A stretch of DNA of 64,000 nt from Lachnospiraceae bacterium MC2017 (GTDB taxonomy: Bacteria; Bacillota; Clostridia; Lachnospirales; Lachnospiraceae). The position numbers and the translations under genes were made by a program. The notes below the pieces were generated by a model. It saw only the letters and a program-made list of their open reading frames with translations, was not told where the DNA came from and searched no databases. The stretch covers positions 1 to 64,000 of the forward strand of contig JNJK01000015.1 in the NCBI GenBank assembly GCA_000701625.1. The letters run 5' to 3'. Shown piece after piece: positions 9,804 through 18,813 of this stretch; within the stretch, counting starts at the first letter, position 1, and each line of letters starts with the position of its first letter.

Positions 9804-10874
9804 TTACTCGTAGATCTTTGCTTCCTCTTCTTTATTCATTACACGGAGAGCACCCTGTGCAAGAGCAAGAAGCTCGTCTTCTCCCTTGTAGATGGTTACA
9901 GGAGCGATAAAGCCAACTCTTTCCTTGATACCGTCTGTGATGTAGTTCTCGTAAGAGATACCACCTGTAAGAATGATCTGGTCAACATGGCCCTTAAGTA
10001 CAGCAGCCATTGCGCCGATGTTCTTTGCGATCTGATAGATGAATGCATTTACAACGAGCTCTGCTTTCTTGTCGCCGTCGTTCATCATCTTTTCACACTG
10101 CTGCATATCGTTGCAGTGGAGATAAGAATTGAGTCCGCCCTCTCCAACGAGCATCTTTCTTACCTCTGCCTCTGTGTACTTGCCAGAGAAGCAAAGCTTT
10201 ACAAGAGGACCTACCGGAACTCCGCCTGCTCTCTCAGGTGAGAATGCACCGTCACCGTCAAGTGCGTTGAATACGTCTACGATTCTTCCGTTGTGGTGAG
10301 CTCCGCAGGATACGCCGCCGCCCATGTGAACTACAATGAGATCCAGCTCGTCATACTTTTTGCCAACCTCTTTTGCATAGCGTCTTGCCATTGCCTTCTG
10401 GTTAAGCGGGTGAGAAATAGCTGTTCTCGGAATAGCCTCACATCCTGAAAGACGTGCGATAGGCTCCATCTCATCAACAGCTACCGGATCAACGATATAT
10501 GCCGGAACGCCAAGCTCATCACCGATCTCACGTGCAAGGATACCACCAAGGTTACTTGCGTGCTGACCCTGTACGCCAACCTCAAGATCCTTCTGAAGTG
10601 CGTCATTTACGATATATGTACCACCGGAAATAGGCTTTACAAGACCACCACGTCCTACGCATACGTTGAGGGACTTGATATCAAAATTCTGCTCCTTTAA
10701 GAAGTCAAGAATGATATTCTTTCTAAAATCCTTCTGAGCGATGATGGAATCGAACTGTGCGATCTCTTCATTTGTGTGACGAAGAGTCTTGTCGAAAAGC
10801 ATTGTCTCATCCTCAAAAACTGCGATTTTTGTGGATGTTGAACCCGGATTGATGATCAGTGATTTGATTGCCAT
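9804..10874 (-). CDS. buk: Butyrate kinase
   Basis: It converts butyryl phosphate and ADP to butyrate and ATP, the last step of the kinase route to butyrate. The acetokinase-fold N-terminus [17 protein letters not shown] is the phosphate-binding signature. [18 protein letters not shown] and the [11 protein letters not shown] stretch are typical of the family. The ATG at 10874 has a strong AAGGAGG site; an in-frame start 22 codons upstream has none. The 356-residue product matches known butyrate kinases. It follows ptb, separated by 91 bp that contain a hairpin. Confidence 0.95.
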   Translation of the reverse strand: MAIKSLIINPGSTSTKIAVFEDETMLFDKTLRHTNEEIAQFDSIIAQKDFRKNIILDFLKEQNFDIKSLNVCVGRGGLVKPISGGTYIVNDALQKDLEVGVQGQHASNLGGILAREIGDELGVPAYIVDPVAVDEMEPIARLSGCEAIPRTAISHPLNQKAMARRYAKEVGKKYDELDLIVVHMGGGVSCGAHHNGRIVDVFNALDGDGAFSPERAGGVPVGPLVKLCFSGKYTEAEVRKMLVGEGGLNSYLHCNDMQQCEKMMNDGDKKAELVVNAFIYQIAKNIGAMAAVLKGHVDQIILTGGISYENYITDGIKERVGFIAPVTIYKGEDELLALAQGALRVMNKEEEAKIYE

Positions 10875-10912
10875 GAAATACTTCCTCCTTGATATTGTCT
10901 TTATCAGTGTCA

Positions 10913-10959
10913 AAAGGTCATAATGCGACCGCGTTCCCACGACCGACAGTATGACCTTT
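10913..10959 (-). other. Intercistronic hairpin between ptb and buk
   Basis: A perfect 10-bp inverted repeat (10913-10922 with 10950-10959) encloses 27 nt and begins 6 bp past the ptb stop codon. The T tract after it is only four bases. It looks more like an RNA-processing or stability element, or a weak attenuator, than a full terminator. Confidence 0.6.
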
Positions 10960-10965
10960 CAGTGA

Positions 10966-11886
10966 TCAGTTCTGGTGCTTCAGATGCTCAGCAACTACAG
11001 ATGCAAGAGCGATGGAATTTACCTTTGTCTCAACAGAGTCTGAACGGCTTGTAAGGATCGCAGGTGCCTTTGTACCTGTAAGGATACAGCCATTCTTGAA
11101 TTCTGTAGTATGAACGATAAACTTATATGCGATGTTTCCTGCATGAATGTCCGGGAACAGAAGGATGTCAGCATCGCCTACGATCTTTCTGTCTGTTGCT
11201 CCCTTGTGCTTTGCAGCCTCAGGGAAGATAGCAAGATCTGCGGAAAGAGGTCCGTCTACGATACAGCCCTTGATCTTTCCTTCTTCGTTCATCTTTGTAA
11301 GCTCAGCAGCCTCAACAGTTACCGGCATCTTCTGATTTACTACCTCAACTGCTGCAAGAGGAGCTACCTTCGGCATTTCGATACCGCAGGCATTACATAC
11401 GTCTACAGTATTCTCAATGATATGAACTTTGTCCTCAAGTGTCGGATATGTCATGAATGCAACGTCTGTAAGGAACAGGAGCTGCTCAACGCCCTTGATC
11501 TCAAATACACATACATGTGAAAGAGTCTTTCCTGTACGAAGACCAACTTCCTTATCAAGGATGCTCTTAAGGAAATCCTTACTCTGGATAAGTCCCTTCA
11601 TATACATATCAGCTTCGCCGTCGTGTACAAGCTTAACTGCTGTATGTGCTGCCTGAATAGGATCTTTTTCGTCAATGATCTCATACTCATCCATGTTCAT
11701 GCCGAGCTTTGCGCCGATCTCACGGATCTTATCCTCGTCACCTACGAGAACTGCGTTTGCTATGCCGTCCTCACGTGCCTTTTTTACTGCCTCAAGAACG
11801 TTCTCATCCTCTGCTGCTGCAACAGACAGCTTCTTCATGGGAATCGCTTTTACCTGTGCGATGATGTCATCAAAATGCTTGCTCAT
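10966..11886 (-). CDS. ptb: Phosphate butyryltransferase
   Basis: It exchanges CoA of butyryl-CoA for phosphate, giving butyryl phosphate for Buk. The 306-residue protein belongs to the phosphate acetyl/butyryl transferase fold. Recognisable segments are MYMKGLIQSKDFLKSIL near residue 95, LTDVAFMTYPTLEDKV and the glycine-rich C-terminal segment GCILTGTKAPAILTSRSDS. An AGGAGG site lies 11 nt before the ATG. It is first in a two-gene operon with buk, behind a promoter that overlaps a Rex-like site. Confidence 0.95.
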   Translation of the reverse strand: MSKHFDDIIAQVKAIPMKKLSVAAAEDENVLEAVKKAREDGIANAVLVGDEDKIREIGAKLGMNMDEYEIIDEKDPIQAAHTAVKLVHDGEADMYMKGLIQSKDFLKSILDKEVGLRTGKTLSHVCVFEIKGVEQLLFLTDVAFMTYPTLEDKVHIIENTVDVCNACGIEMPKVAPLAAVEVVNQKMPVTVEAAELTKMNEEGKIKGCIVDGPLSADLAIFPEAAKHKGATDRKIVGDADILLFPDIHAGNIAYKFIVHTTEFKNGCILTGTKAPAILTSRSDSVETKVNSIALASVVAEHLKHQN

Positions 11887-11954
11887 CTCTATCAGATCCT
11901 CCTCTGAACCGAATCATTTGTGATATGCGTTTTAGAAAAACGCCCATTGTTAAA

Positions 11955-11983
11955 AAAATATCACATTGTTAATTCATTGTCAA
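11955..11983 (-). promoter_or_regulatory. Promoter of ptb-buk
   Basis: On the minus strand a perfect TTGACA (11978-11983) is 17 bp from TATTTT (11955-11960). A 12-bp palindrome, GTCAAGCTTGAC (11979-11990), overlaps the -35 element and could also bind a regulator. Confidence 0.6.
11966..11983 (-). promoter_or_regulatory. Rex-like redox operator at ptb-buk
   Basis: The minus strand reads TTGACAATGAATTAACAA, 12 of 14 matches to the known Rex operator TTGTTAA-N4-TTAACAA. It covers the -35 element and most of the spacer, where a repressor would block RNA polymerase. A second TTAACAA half-site follows downstream (plus-strand TTGTTAA at 11948-11954). Rex binding is an inference; the rex gene is not in the window. 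Confidence 0.45.
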
Positions 11984-12007
11984 GCTTGACTGTTTCCGTC
12001 AATCCTC

Positions 12008-13870
12008 TTATTCGCTAATTCTAACCTCTATATCCTCAGTGATCGGAGTGTCTTCTGTAATCTCTTCTCCGGTGTCTTTCCGTACCCAGTGTGTTCCTTC
12101 CTTCGCTCCATGCGGGAATGATGGAAGAGCTGTAAGTGTCTCACCTTTTATCACACCTATATATGGGTCTCTTTCTTCTCCGTCTCCAACGAAATGAGCC
12201 ACAACGATTTCCGCATCCTCGAGCCATATCTCGTCGCAAAACGCCATCCTGTCCTTCAGGAAATTCCGGACTTCTTCTGTATCCTCAGCAATGGATTCCG
12301 GGTTATCATGCCATCTGAATCCATCCATGTCGTTATTTGATGTGGTTATAGCTGCAAGCTCATCCAATTTGCCATCGAGAAGACTCTGCACATAAGGTCT
12401 GACTTTCTCCTTGTATGCCTTTTTTACAAGGGAACGAAATTCATCATTTTTCATATACAGATCATAAAAAAGCATCGTCTGCTGTTTATGATTTGTATTA
12501 AAGGTTATGGTACGTACAGCATCCACCGTATCATTTTGTCCATTAAGCAGGGTTTTGTCATAATCCCATGCGGGACCTGCAAAAATATGTGTATCAACCG
12601 AGTCCGCATCTTTATAGAAAAAGGAACTGGTCGATCCTGAAGCTTCGTTTTTTACAAATTCTTCCAGCACATATTTATCCGCAAAGCTCTGCATATCGAT
12701 AATATCTGATATTTTTGAATCTCCTGCCGATGCAAGATCTTCCATTTTCTGGAAAAGATCAGCTATATACTGCACTTCTGTCTTTGACGCATATGCAGGA
12801 CTTCTGACAACATATCGCTCTCCGCTCTCTGTCTTAAATCTGGAAGGTCTTGAGGAATACCTGTCCACATAGTTTCTCTCGATCAGATATCCGCCGGTAT
12901 AGTCTGCCGGTGTATTGTCGAGTTCCGCGTATGCTATTTCGCTTTCTCCTGTACCTTCTTCCTCTGTAGTCTCATAGGTTGCGGGATCTTTTAGGTTAAC
13001 TCTGCGGTTTTTGTCTTCAAGGTCTGTAATATTAAGACGCGCATCGTCTATTTCAACCTTTTCAGAAAGCTGATACATACCTGCATACTCACCGTTGAAA
13101 TATACATCTGTCATTACCGAGTCTGTTGTGCCTTTAAGCCCCTCAGCCTCCGCCATTCCATTCACGATCAGATTTCGTACTTTTGATACATCCAGAAGAT
13201 TTGCTATAAGTAACCAGCTTCGTGCTTTTGTCATCCCGAGAAGGGAACTTGATCTGTGAACTTTTATCTGATACGGGCGCTTTTCTAACCGCCAGGATGT
13301 ATTTCCATGGCCATGTATCATATCCAGAGCTCCGGTAAAATCCACTGTACCATCAGCAGTAAATATGGTCATCTCTCCCTTTTCAGTATTTTTCTTTGAG
13401 ATGTTCAGATGATCCATACTTCCTGTTTCTGTATAAATAAAGGCCGCCGGCAGATTATCTGACTGCTTGTATACTATCTTTCCGTCAGCCAGTATTTTTC
13501 CGCTTCCTGACATAAAACGTATCAGATATGTTTCATCTCTGTTTAAGCCTGTGAGGTAGCCTCCGTTCGGGATATTCTGCAAATTTCCATTTATATCCTC
13601 TATTTCCAGGTGATCCGCACCACTGAAATGTACAGGCGACTCAGACAATTCAGCGCAGGATGGCAGGAAAAAATACCATGCATCTGATGCGTGATTTTCG
13701 TCATAATATGCTTTTATGACAGATCCGCTTCCGTGTCCGTTGAGCTCAACCGACAATGATCGAAAGTATCCTGTGTCTTGTAATTCATCTGCATGATTCC
13801 AAATGATCAGGATAAGAGGGATAAACGCTGCAAGAAACAGCAGTATTATCCCCGTGCGTCTGCGGTTCAT
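12008..13870 (-). CDS. CotH-family surface protein kinase (cotH1)
   Basis: It is a 620-residue membrane-anchored protein with an N-terminal hydrophobic segment (residues 8-24) and most of the chain outside the cell. The CotH kinase domain starts with HGHGNTSW and the lysine motif KRPYQIKVH near residue 200. It continues through LLIANLLDVSKVRN to the metal-binding GPAWDYD near residue 415. CotH proteins are atypical kinases; Bacillus CotH phosphorylates spore-coat proteins. A short C-terminal beta-rich tail follows (from about 575). It overlaps the DUF4956 gene by 4 bp (ATGA) and resembles cotH2 across its length, so the two are likely an old duplication. Confidence 0.85.
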   Translation of the reverse strand: MNRRRTGIILLFLAAFIPLILIIWNHADELQDTGYFRSLSVELNGHGSGSVIKAYYDENHASDAWYFFLPSCAELSESPVHFSGADHLEIEDINGNLQNIPNGGYLTGLNRDETYLIRFMSGSGKILADGKIVYKQSDNLPAAFIYTETGSMDHLNISKKNTEKGEMTIFTADGTVDFTGALDMIHGHGNTSWRLEKRPYQIKVHRSSSLLGMTKARSWLLIANLLDVSKVRNLIVNGMAEAEGLKGTTDSVMTDVYFNGEYAGMYQLSEKVEIDDARLNITDLEDKNRRVNLKDPATYETTEEEGTGESEIAYAELDNTPADYTGGYLIERNYVDRYSSRPSRFKTESGERYVVRSPAYASKTEVQYIADLFQKMEDLASAGDSKISDIIDMQSFADKYVLEEFVKNEASGSTSSFFYKDADSVDTHIFAGPAWDYDKTLLNGQNDTVDAVRTITFNTNHKQQTMLFYDLYMKNDEFRSLVKKAYKEKVRPYVQSLLDGKLDELAAITTSNNDMDGFRWHDNPESIAEDTEEVRNFLKDRMAFCDEIWLEDAEIVVAHFVGDGEERDPYIGVIKGETLTALPSFPHGAKEGTHWVRKDTGEEITEDTPITEDIEVRISE

Positions 13871-14544
13871 AATGTTACTTCTCCGTCATGCTGCAGAACT
13901 GATGATGAATATACGCCTTCTACTCCTGCTACAGCCTTTGCAAGCGCTTTTTCATCCTTTGTACGTACTTCATATACTACATCTGTTCCGGATGCAGTAA
14001 TATTTCTGGACTTTACTTTTGAAAAAGCTGCATTGTTATTTATAGCGCTTTCAAGAGCCATTTCTGTTTCATCAGAATTCGCCATATTTACAACAAGGAT
14101 CATGGGAGCTTTTCCTACAGGAATAAACTCAAGAACGACAATCATTAATGTGATCACCAAAGACGATATGATCGCTACTTCCGTCATTCCTGCTCCACAC
14201 ATGATACCGATGCTTATTGACCAAAACATAAATGCGAGATCCATAGGTTCTTTAACCGCTGTACGGAAACGAACGATAGAAAGCGCACCTACCATACCGA
14301 GTGATACCACAAGACTGGACTGTATTGTAAGGATTATCGCTGCTGTGATCACAGCAACTGCGGATAATGAGATGTTGAAATTTTTAGAGTAAAATGTCTT
14401 TCTGGTCACTGCTCTATATACAAAGAAAATGTATAAAGATATGATACATGTCACTGCAAGTGCAATTATTATCTGTGTTGTTCCGATGTCCTGTCCTGAG
14501 AAACCCTGTAAAAATGAGTGTTTAAAAATGTCTCCGAATTTCAT
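13867..14544 (-). CDS. DUF4956 integral membrane protein
   Basis: This 225-residue protein has about four membrane segments in its first 150 residues and a soluble C-terminal domain of about 75. The strongly conserved centre GMVGALSIVRFRTAVKEP, followed by an LAFMFWSISIGI helix, is the hallmark of the DUF4956 family. Family function is unknown. Members are often found beside VTC-domain polyphosphate polymerases and CotH kinases, as here. The start has an AAAGG site, and the stop overlaps the start of cotH1, indicating coupled translation. Confidence 0.85.
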   Translation of the reverse strand: MKFGDIFKHSFLQGFSGQDIGTTQIIIALAVTCIISLYIFFVYRAVTRKTFYSKNFNISLSAVAVITAAIILTIQSSLVVSLGMVGALSIVRFRTAVKEPMDLAFMFWSISIGIMCGAGMTEVAIISSLVITLMIVVLEFIPVGKAPMILVVNMANSDETEMALESAINNNAAFSKVKSRNITASGTDVVYEVRTKDEKALAKAVAGVEGVYSSSVLQHDGEVTL

Positions 14545-14610
14545 GTTGTGCCTTTCTTATGTTTGATGTTGTATTCCTAAAAATCTTTATTCATTTAAGG
14601 TAACCACTTC

Positions 14611-15360
14611 TCACATCGGATCAAGTGAATATCTTCTGCAAAAATAGTACTTGGAAAAAGAAGTGTACCGAAGAGTATTGTTTTGAATGACGCTCTTAAT
14701 GCTGTCCGGAAGAAAGCCGTCGTATTTTACTTCCAGTAACGACTGACCTACCGGAAGAACCGGACGTACCGGCAATTTTTCAGAGAAGAAATCTTCAAAT
14801 CTTTCCGACGATGAAATCTTTCTGTCAAAAGTAATGCGCACGTTTCCTAATGTATATATAAACGGAAGACGCTCGTACTGGACAATCACCCTTGGTTTTA
14901 GTCCATCTGTCAGTCTTAAGAGCAATACCTTTCGAAGGAGAGGTTTTGTGTCTTTATCTGTGATCTTTTCAGCAGCACCTTTTCCTGTCATAAGGATCTG
15001 ATACTCTTCCAAAGTGATGCGCTCCGAGAGCTTCTTTGTCATGCCATTCTCTTTTATTTTGCATTCTAAAGATATGAAAGATTTATCGCAGTTATATGCT
15101 CTTATCCTAAATTTATGTCTGGGATCCAGTCCTTCTTCATTAGAATCAAAATAATGATCATCCATATCATCAAAATAAATGCTTCTTATGAGATATGTAC
15201 CATCCGGTCTGGTATGACCATCTTTCCTTAAAATACCCGAAAACCTTGCCTGTAGTATTCTCATTGACGCATCTGTGCCAAAATATTTTAATTCATGGCG
15301 CCAGCCGTGATCATCGGGATTCCTGCAATTTTTCCAGAACATTCCGGTCTTATCCTCCAT
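14611..15360 (-). CDS. VTC-domain (polyphosphate polymerase-like) protein
   Basis: This soluble 249-residue protein has the tunnel-fold VTC domain that in yeast Vtc4 makes polyphosphate from ATP. The expected charged strands are visible in order: RHELKY near residue 21, HKFRIRAYN near 83, SLECKIKENG near 95, VRITFDRKI near 173 and SLLEVKYDGF near 208. There are no membrane segments, so the neighbouring DUF4956 protein may supply the membrane part. The ATG lies 4 bp after the cotH2 stop. An alternative ATG at 15342 has a GGAGG placed 11 nt upstream and cannot be excluded. Confidence 0.85.
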   Translation of the reverse strand: MEDKTGMFWKNCRNPDDHGWRHELKYFGTDASMRILQARFSGILRKDGHTRPDGTYLIRSIYFDDMDDHYFDSNEEGLDPRHKFRIRAYNCDKSFISLECKIKENGMTKKLSERITLEEYQILMTGKGAAEKITDKDTKPLLRKVLLLRLTDGLKPRVIVQYERLPFIYTLGNVRITFDRKISSSERFEDFFSEKLPVRPVLPVGQSLLEVKYDGFLPDSIKSVIQNNTLRYTSFSKYYFCRRYSLDPM

Positions 15361-15364
15361 TCTT

Positions 15365-17242
15365 CTATTTTTGAACCAGAATCATATCCTTGTTGATCAC
15401 TGTTTTTTCGTCAACAATCTCTCCTGTTTCCTTATCTTTCCAAACCGTTGGATCATCAGCCTTGCCAAAATTCGGCATATTCGATATGGTCTCGCCTGCC
15501 GAGACTCCTATATACTGATTCTTGTCCTGATCCGGTATCTCATACTGTACTATGCATAAATTACCCTCTGACAACCATACCTTATCAAGAAAGGCTATAC
15601 GACGGACGAGAAAGTCGCGTATAGTTTCAACATCTTTTTCTTCTGCGCCACATTCCAGTCCCCAACGATATGAATTCATATCATCATCGTTTTCTACCAC
15701 TTCGAAATAGTCATCAAGACCTTCTTTTAAGAGTTTTTCAACATATGGACGTATTTCTTCTTTATAGAACCTTTTTGCTTCCTGACGGAAGGGCTCATGA
15801 TTTTTCCAGAGTTCATAAAAAATGTATGTATTCTCTGAATGGTTGGTGCAAAAATCCAGCGTTTCCGGATCGTTAAGCGACGGATAGAAGGTATTTCCCA
15901 TAGTCTGGTCATAGTCCCATATCGGACCTGCATATATCAATGGATCTACGTTGTCAGAATTCTTGTAAAAATATGAGCTTGTGACGCCTGCCCCCTCATT
16001 TTTTAGAAATTCTTCAAACACATATTTATCAGCAAAACTCTTCATATCTATAAGATCAGACATGTCTTCTCCGGAGTAAGCTTTGTCCTCGATCTTCTGA
16101 AAGATGTCAGCGATATATCCGACCTCATCAACAGAACTGTATGCCGGGCTTCTAAGCACGTATTTTTCACCACGCTTTGTAGTGAATTTGGTTGCCTCCG
16201 CTGCATACTTTGGACCGTAATCATGCTCAATCAAGTACCCTCCGGTTATATCTTCCGGCTGTACTTCAAGTTTTACTCCTACCTGCTCTGAACCGTCTTC
16301 TCCTGCTTTTGTAACTTTCTCCGCCGATTCTGCGGGTGTCCGGTTCATTTTGTCATTTTCGGATTCAAGATCAGTTATATTAACGCGGTTACGTCCGATC
16401 TCTGCCTTTTCGACAAATTGATAAAGACCTCGATATTCTCCATTTATATAGATTTCCGCATACCTTAATTCCGGTGAATACCCGGGCATCACAGAGTCTG
16501 CCATATCGTATGCGACAGCATTACGCATAAGTGATGCATCAAGGGCATTTGCCAGCATTATCCATTTTTTTGCAGAACTCATGCCAAGGATCGAGCTTTC
16601 TTTATGAAGAGTAATCTGATATGGACGCTTATCCTGAAGCCATGTTGAATTTCCATGGCCTCTAAGGCTGTCAAATCTGCCACTATAATTTAATTCTCCG
16701 TCTGCCTCGATTATTTTCAGCTTTCCGCCCTCGGAGTTTCCTTTTTCAGCATGAATATGATCCAGTGAACCACTTGCTGTAGTGATATATGCGGCAGCGA
16801 TATCCTTGCTTTTCTTAAATATCAGATTGCCCTTTTCGCGGACTTCACCGTTTTTATCACAAAATGATATCGTATACTGCTCATCAATCGAGATCTCCGG
16901 CAGTCTGTCACCACTGCTTATTCTTTTTTCCGTGCCGTCCGACTTTGTAAGAACTATATGATCTCTGTTTTCAAATGTCACGGATATACCACCATTATCT
17001 GCAAATGACGGCAGAAATGCATAGTATTCCGTCGGTGTTACACGGACATCTCCAAAACACTTCACAGACTCTGTCTGACCATGACCCGAGGCATAGAATA
17101 CGAGATGATCAAATACAGTTCCTTCTGAAATAGATGCCCTGTAATCTGCAAATTTCAATCCCGCAAGTATCGTGAAAAAAGCCGCTAAGAAGATCAGCAG
17201 CCCTAATATCAAAATATTTTCTTTTTTTCTTAAAATACGCAT
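15365..17242 (-). CDS. CotH-family surface protein kinase (cotH2)
   Basis: The first gene of the CotH/VTC/DUF4956/CotH cassette encodes 625 residues. It has one N-terminal membrane segment (about residues 9-28) and an extracytoplasmic CotH domain. Motifs match cotH1: RGHGNSTW and KRPYQITLH near residue 200, IMLANALDASLMRN, and AGPIWDYD near 415. Substrates are unknown; the organism's sporulation status is not shown by the sequence. The ATG lacks a ribosome site and sits 6 nt below an extended -10 element, suggesting a leaderless message. Confidence 0.85.
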   Translation of the reverse strand: MRILRKKENILILGLLIFLAAFFTILAGLKFADYRASISEGTVFDHLVFYASGHGQTESVKCFGDVRVTPTEYYAFLPSFADNGGISVTFENRDHIVLTKSDGTEKRISSGDRLPEISIDEQYTISFCDKNGEVREKGNLIFKKSKDIAAAYITTASGSLDHIHAEKGNSEGGKLKIIEADGELNYSGRFDSLRGHGNSTWLQDKRPYQITLHKESSILGMSSAKKWIMLANALDASLMRNAVAYDMADSVMPGYSPELRYAEIYINGEYRGLYQFVEKAEIGRNRVNITDLESENDKMNRTPAESAEKVTKAGEDGSEQVGVKLEVQPEDITGGYLIEHDYGPKYAAEATKFTTKRGEKYVLRSPAYSSVDEVGYIADIFQKIEDKAYSGEDMSDLIDMKSFADKYVFEEFLKNEGAGVTSSYFYKNSDNVDPLIYAGPIWDYDQTMGNTFYPSLNDPETLDFCTNHSENTYIFYELWKNHEPFRQEAKRFYKEEIRPYVEKLLKEGLDDYFEVVENDDDMNSYRWGLECGAEEKDVETIRDFLVRRIAFLDKVWLSEGNLCIVQYEIPDQDKNQYIGVSAGETISNMPNFGKADDPTVWKDKETGEIVDEKTVINKDMILVQK

Positions 17243-17248
17243 GGAGAA

Positions 17249-17257
17249 ATTATATCA
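17249..17257 (-). promoter_or_regulatory. Extended -10 promoter of the CotH/VTC cassette
   Basis: The minus strand reads TGATATAAT (TATAAT at 17249-17254) only 6 nt before the cotH2 ATG. A usual start point would fall on or next to the ATG. No good -35 element is visible, as expected for an extended -10 promoter. Confidence 0.5.
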
Positions 17258-17307
17258 CGAATCGTCAGATAGCACACATTAAAGAAACTATAAGAAAACT
17301 ATATACA

Positions 17308-17334
17308 GAAAAAGCAGGCGCGGATGCGCCTGCC
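17308..17334 (-). terminator. Terminator of the thl-etfA operon
   Basis: A perfect 8-bp GC-rich stem (17314-17321 with 17326-17333), a 4-nt loop and TTTTTCTG on the minus strand follow the etfA stop codon. Confidence 0.85.
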
Positions 17335-17379
17335 TGATCAACGTATGGACATTAATATTTATTAAGGTTTTGGCTTAAA

Positions 17380-18444
17380 TTAAGCGTTTGCCTTTGCTTC
17401 CTGCTCAGCCTTGATCTTCTTTGTGAGCTCAGGAACGATCTTGTTAAGATCACCTACGATACCGTAGTCAGCAACTTCGAAGATCGGAGCATTCTCATCC
17501 TTGTTGATAGCGATGATGATGTCAGACTCTTCCATACCAGCTACGTGCTGGATAGCTCCGGAAATACCGATTGCGAAGTATACGTGAGGACGTACAGTCT
17601 TACCTGTCTGACCTACCTGCATATCCTTCGGCATCCAGCCGGAATCAACTACTGCACGAGAGCAGGAAACCATACCGCCCTTGAAGAGAGCAGCGAGATC
17701 CTTCAGCATATCAAAGTTCTCCGGTGAGCCAACTCCACGTCCGCCGGATACAAGAACCTTTGCGTCCATGATGTTTGCTACGTTAGAAACTTCCTTAACA
17801 ACCTTCTCGATCGTTACATACTTGTCGTTCGGAGTGAAGCCAGGATTGTAGTTAACAACCTCAGCCTTTGCACCCTTCTTCGGCTCGATCTTCTGCATAA
17901 CACCAGGACGAACTGTTGCCATCTGCGGACGATAATCCGGGCAAGCGATAGTTGCGATAGTGTTACCACCGAAAGCAGGACGAGTCATGAGGAGCTGCTT
18001 ATGCTTCTGCTCATCTTCCTTACCAGGTACTGCTACGAGCGGGAAATCACCGATCTCAAGTACTGTACAGTCAGCTGTAAGACCTGTATGAACACGAGCT
18101 GATACTCTCGGGCCAAGGTCACGACCGATTGCTGTAGCACCTACGAGCATGATCTCAGGCTTATACTCGTTGATAGCAGATGCAAGTGCATGTGCGTAAG
18201 GCTCAGTTCTGTACTCCTTGAGTTCAGGATCGTCAATAACGATTACTCTGTCTGCACCGTACTCAGCGAGCTCATCTACAAGTCCGCCAACTTCGGAACC
18301 GATAAGAACTGCTGTTACAGTCTTGTCATCAAGGTTCTCAGCGAGGTCACGTGCCTTACCAAGAAGCTCCAATGCGATGCTGGATACTTCATTATCTACC
18401 TGCTGAGCGAAAATAAATACGCCCTTATATTCTTCTAATCCCAT
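17380..18444 (-). CDS. etfA: Electron transfer flavoprotein subunit alpha
   Basis: EtfA and EtfB form the FAD-binding partner of butyryl-CoA dehydrogenase, which couples crotonyl-CoA reduction to ferredoxin reduction by electron bifurcation. The C-terminal FAD-binding domain is clear: VLVSGGRGVGSPENFDMLK and then GCSRAVVDSGW-type and GQTGKTVRPHVYFAIGISGA-type segments. Typical closing motifs are IAINKDENAPIFEVADYGIVGD. The ATG at 18444 has a strong GGAGG site, giving 354 residues; a longer in-frame start runs into the upstream repeat and has no site. It is the last gene of the operon. Confidence 0.95.
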   Translation of the reverse strand: MGLEEYKGVFIFAQQVDNEVSSIALELLGKARDLAENLDDKTVTAVLIGSEVGGLVDELAEYGADRVIVIDDPELKEYRTEPYAHALASAINEYKPEIMLVGATAIGRDLGPRVSARVHTGLTADCTVLEIGDFPLVAVPGKEDEQKHKQLLMTRPAFGGNTIATIACPDYRPQMATVRPGVMQKIEPKKGAKAEVVNYNPGFTPNDKYVTIEKVVKEVSNVANIMDAKVLVSGGRGVGSPENFDMLKDLAALFKGGMVSCSRAVVDSGWMPKDMQVGQTGKTVRPHVYFAIGISGAIQHVAGMEESDIIIAINKDENAPIFEVADYGIVGDLNKIVPELTKKIKAEQEAKANA

Positions 18445-18481
18445 TTTAGTCCTCCAGGAAATTGCTTGCTTTACATTTACT

Positions 18482-18642
18482 TTTTCATAATACCACGGAT
18501 TACTTCGCACCTACGGTGCTCCCGTAACCCGCAAAACACTCACATTCCGCGCAACAGCGCTACATGTTCGTGTTTTGCGGGTTCCAAGTTCCAAATCCTC
18601 TTTGTGCAAGCACAATCGGATTTGTACCTTTGAACCCTGGTA
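18482..18642. repeat. Multi-hairpin repeat, copy 1 (161 bp)
   Basis: This is the first of two tandem copies lying between etfB and etfA. It contains three consecutive dyads. The first has a GCACC/GGTGC tip. The second has perfect 12-bp arms (18528-18539 with 18570-18581) enclosing GCGC/GCGC. The third is a long imperfect stem capped by TTGTGC/GCACAA. It has no convincing protein-coding role. Confidence 0.85.
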
Positions 18643-18802
18643 TTTTCATAATACCACGGATTACTTCGCACCTATGGTGCTCTCGTAATCCTAAAACACT
18701 CACATTCCGCGCAACAGCGCTACATGTTCGTGTTTTGCGGGTTCCAAGTTCCAAATCCTCTTTGTGCAAGCACAATCGGATTTGTACCTTTGAACCCTGG
18801 TA
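18643..18802. repeat. Multi-hairpin repeat, copy 2 (160 bp)
   Basis: This tandem copy differs from copy 1 at only a handful of bases and one 1-bp deletion, nearly all within its first 60 bp. Its first dyad is better formed (7-bp arms 18658-18664 with 18685-18691), while one arm of the second dyad has decayed. It ends 12 bp before the etfB stop codon. Confidence 0.85.
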
Positions 18803-18813
18803 TTATCATATTA

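Noticed and set aside
18560-18775. A 71-codon minus-strand frame with internal repeats between etfB and etfA
   Set aside because: The internal repetition simply mirrors the tandem hairpin repeat; there is no ribosome site, and the plus strand is equally open.
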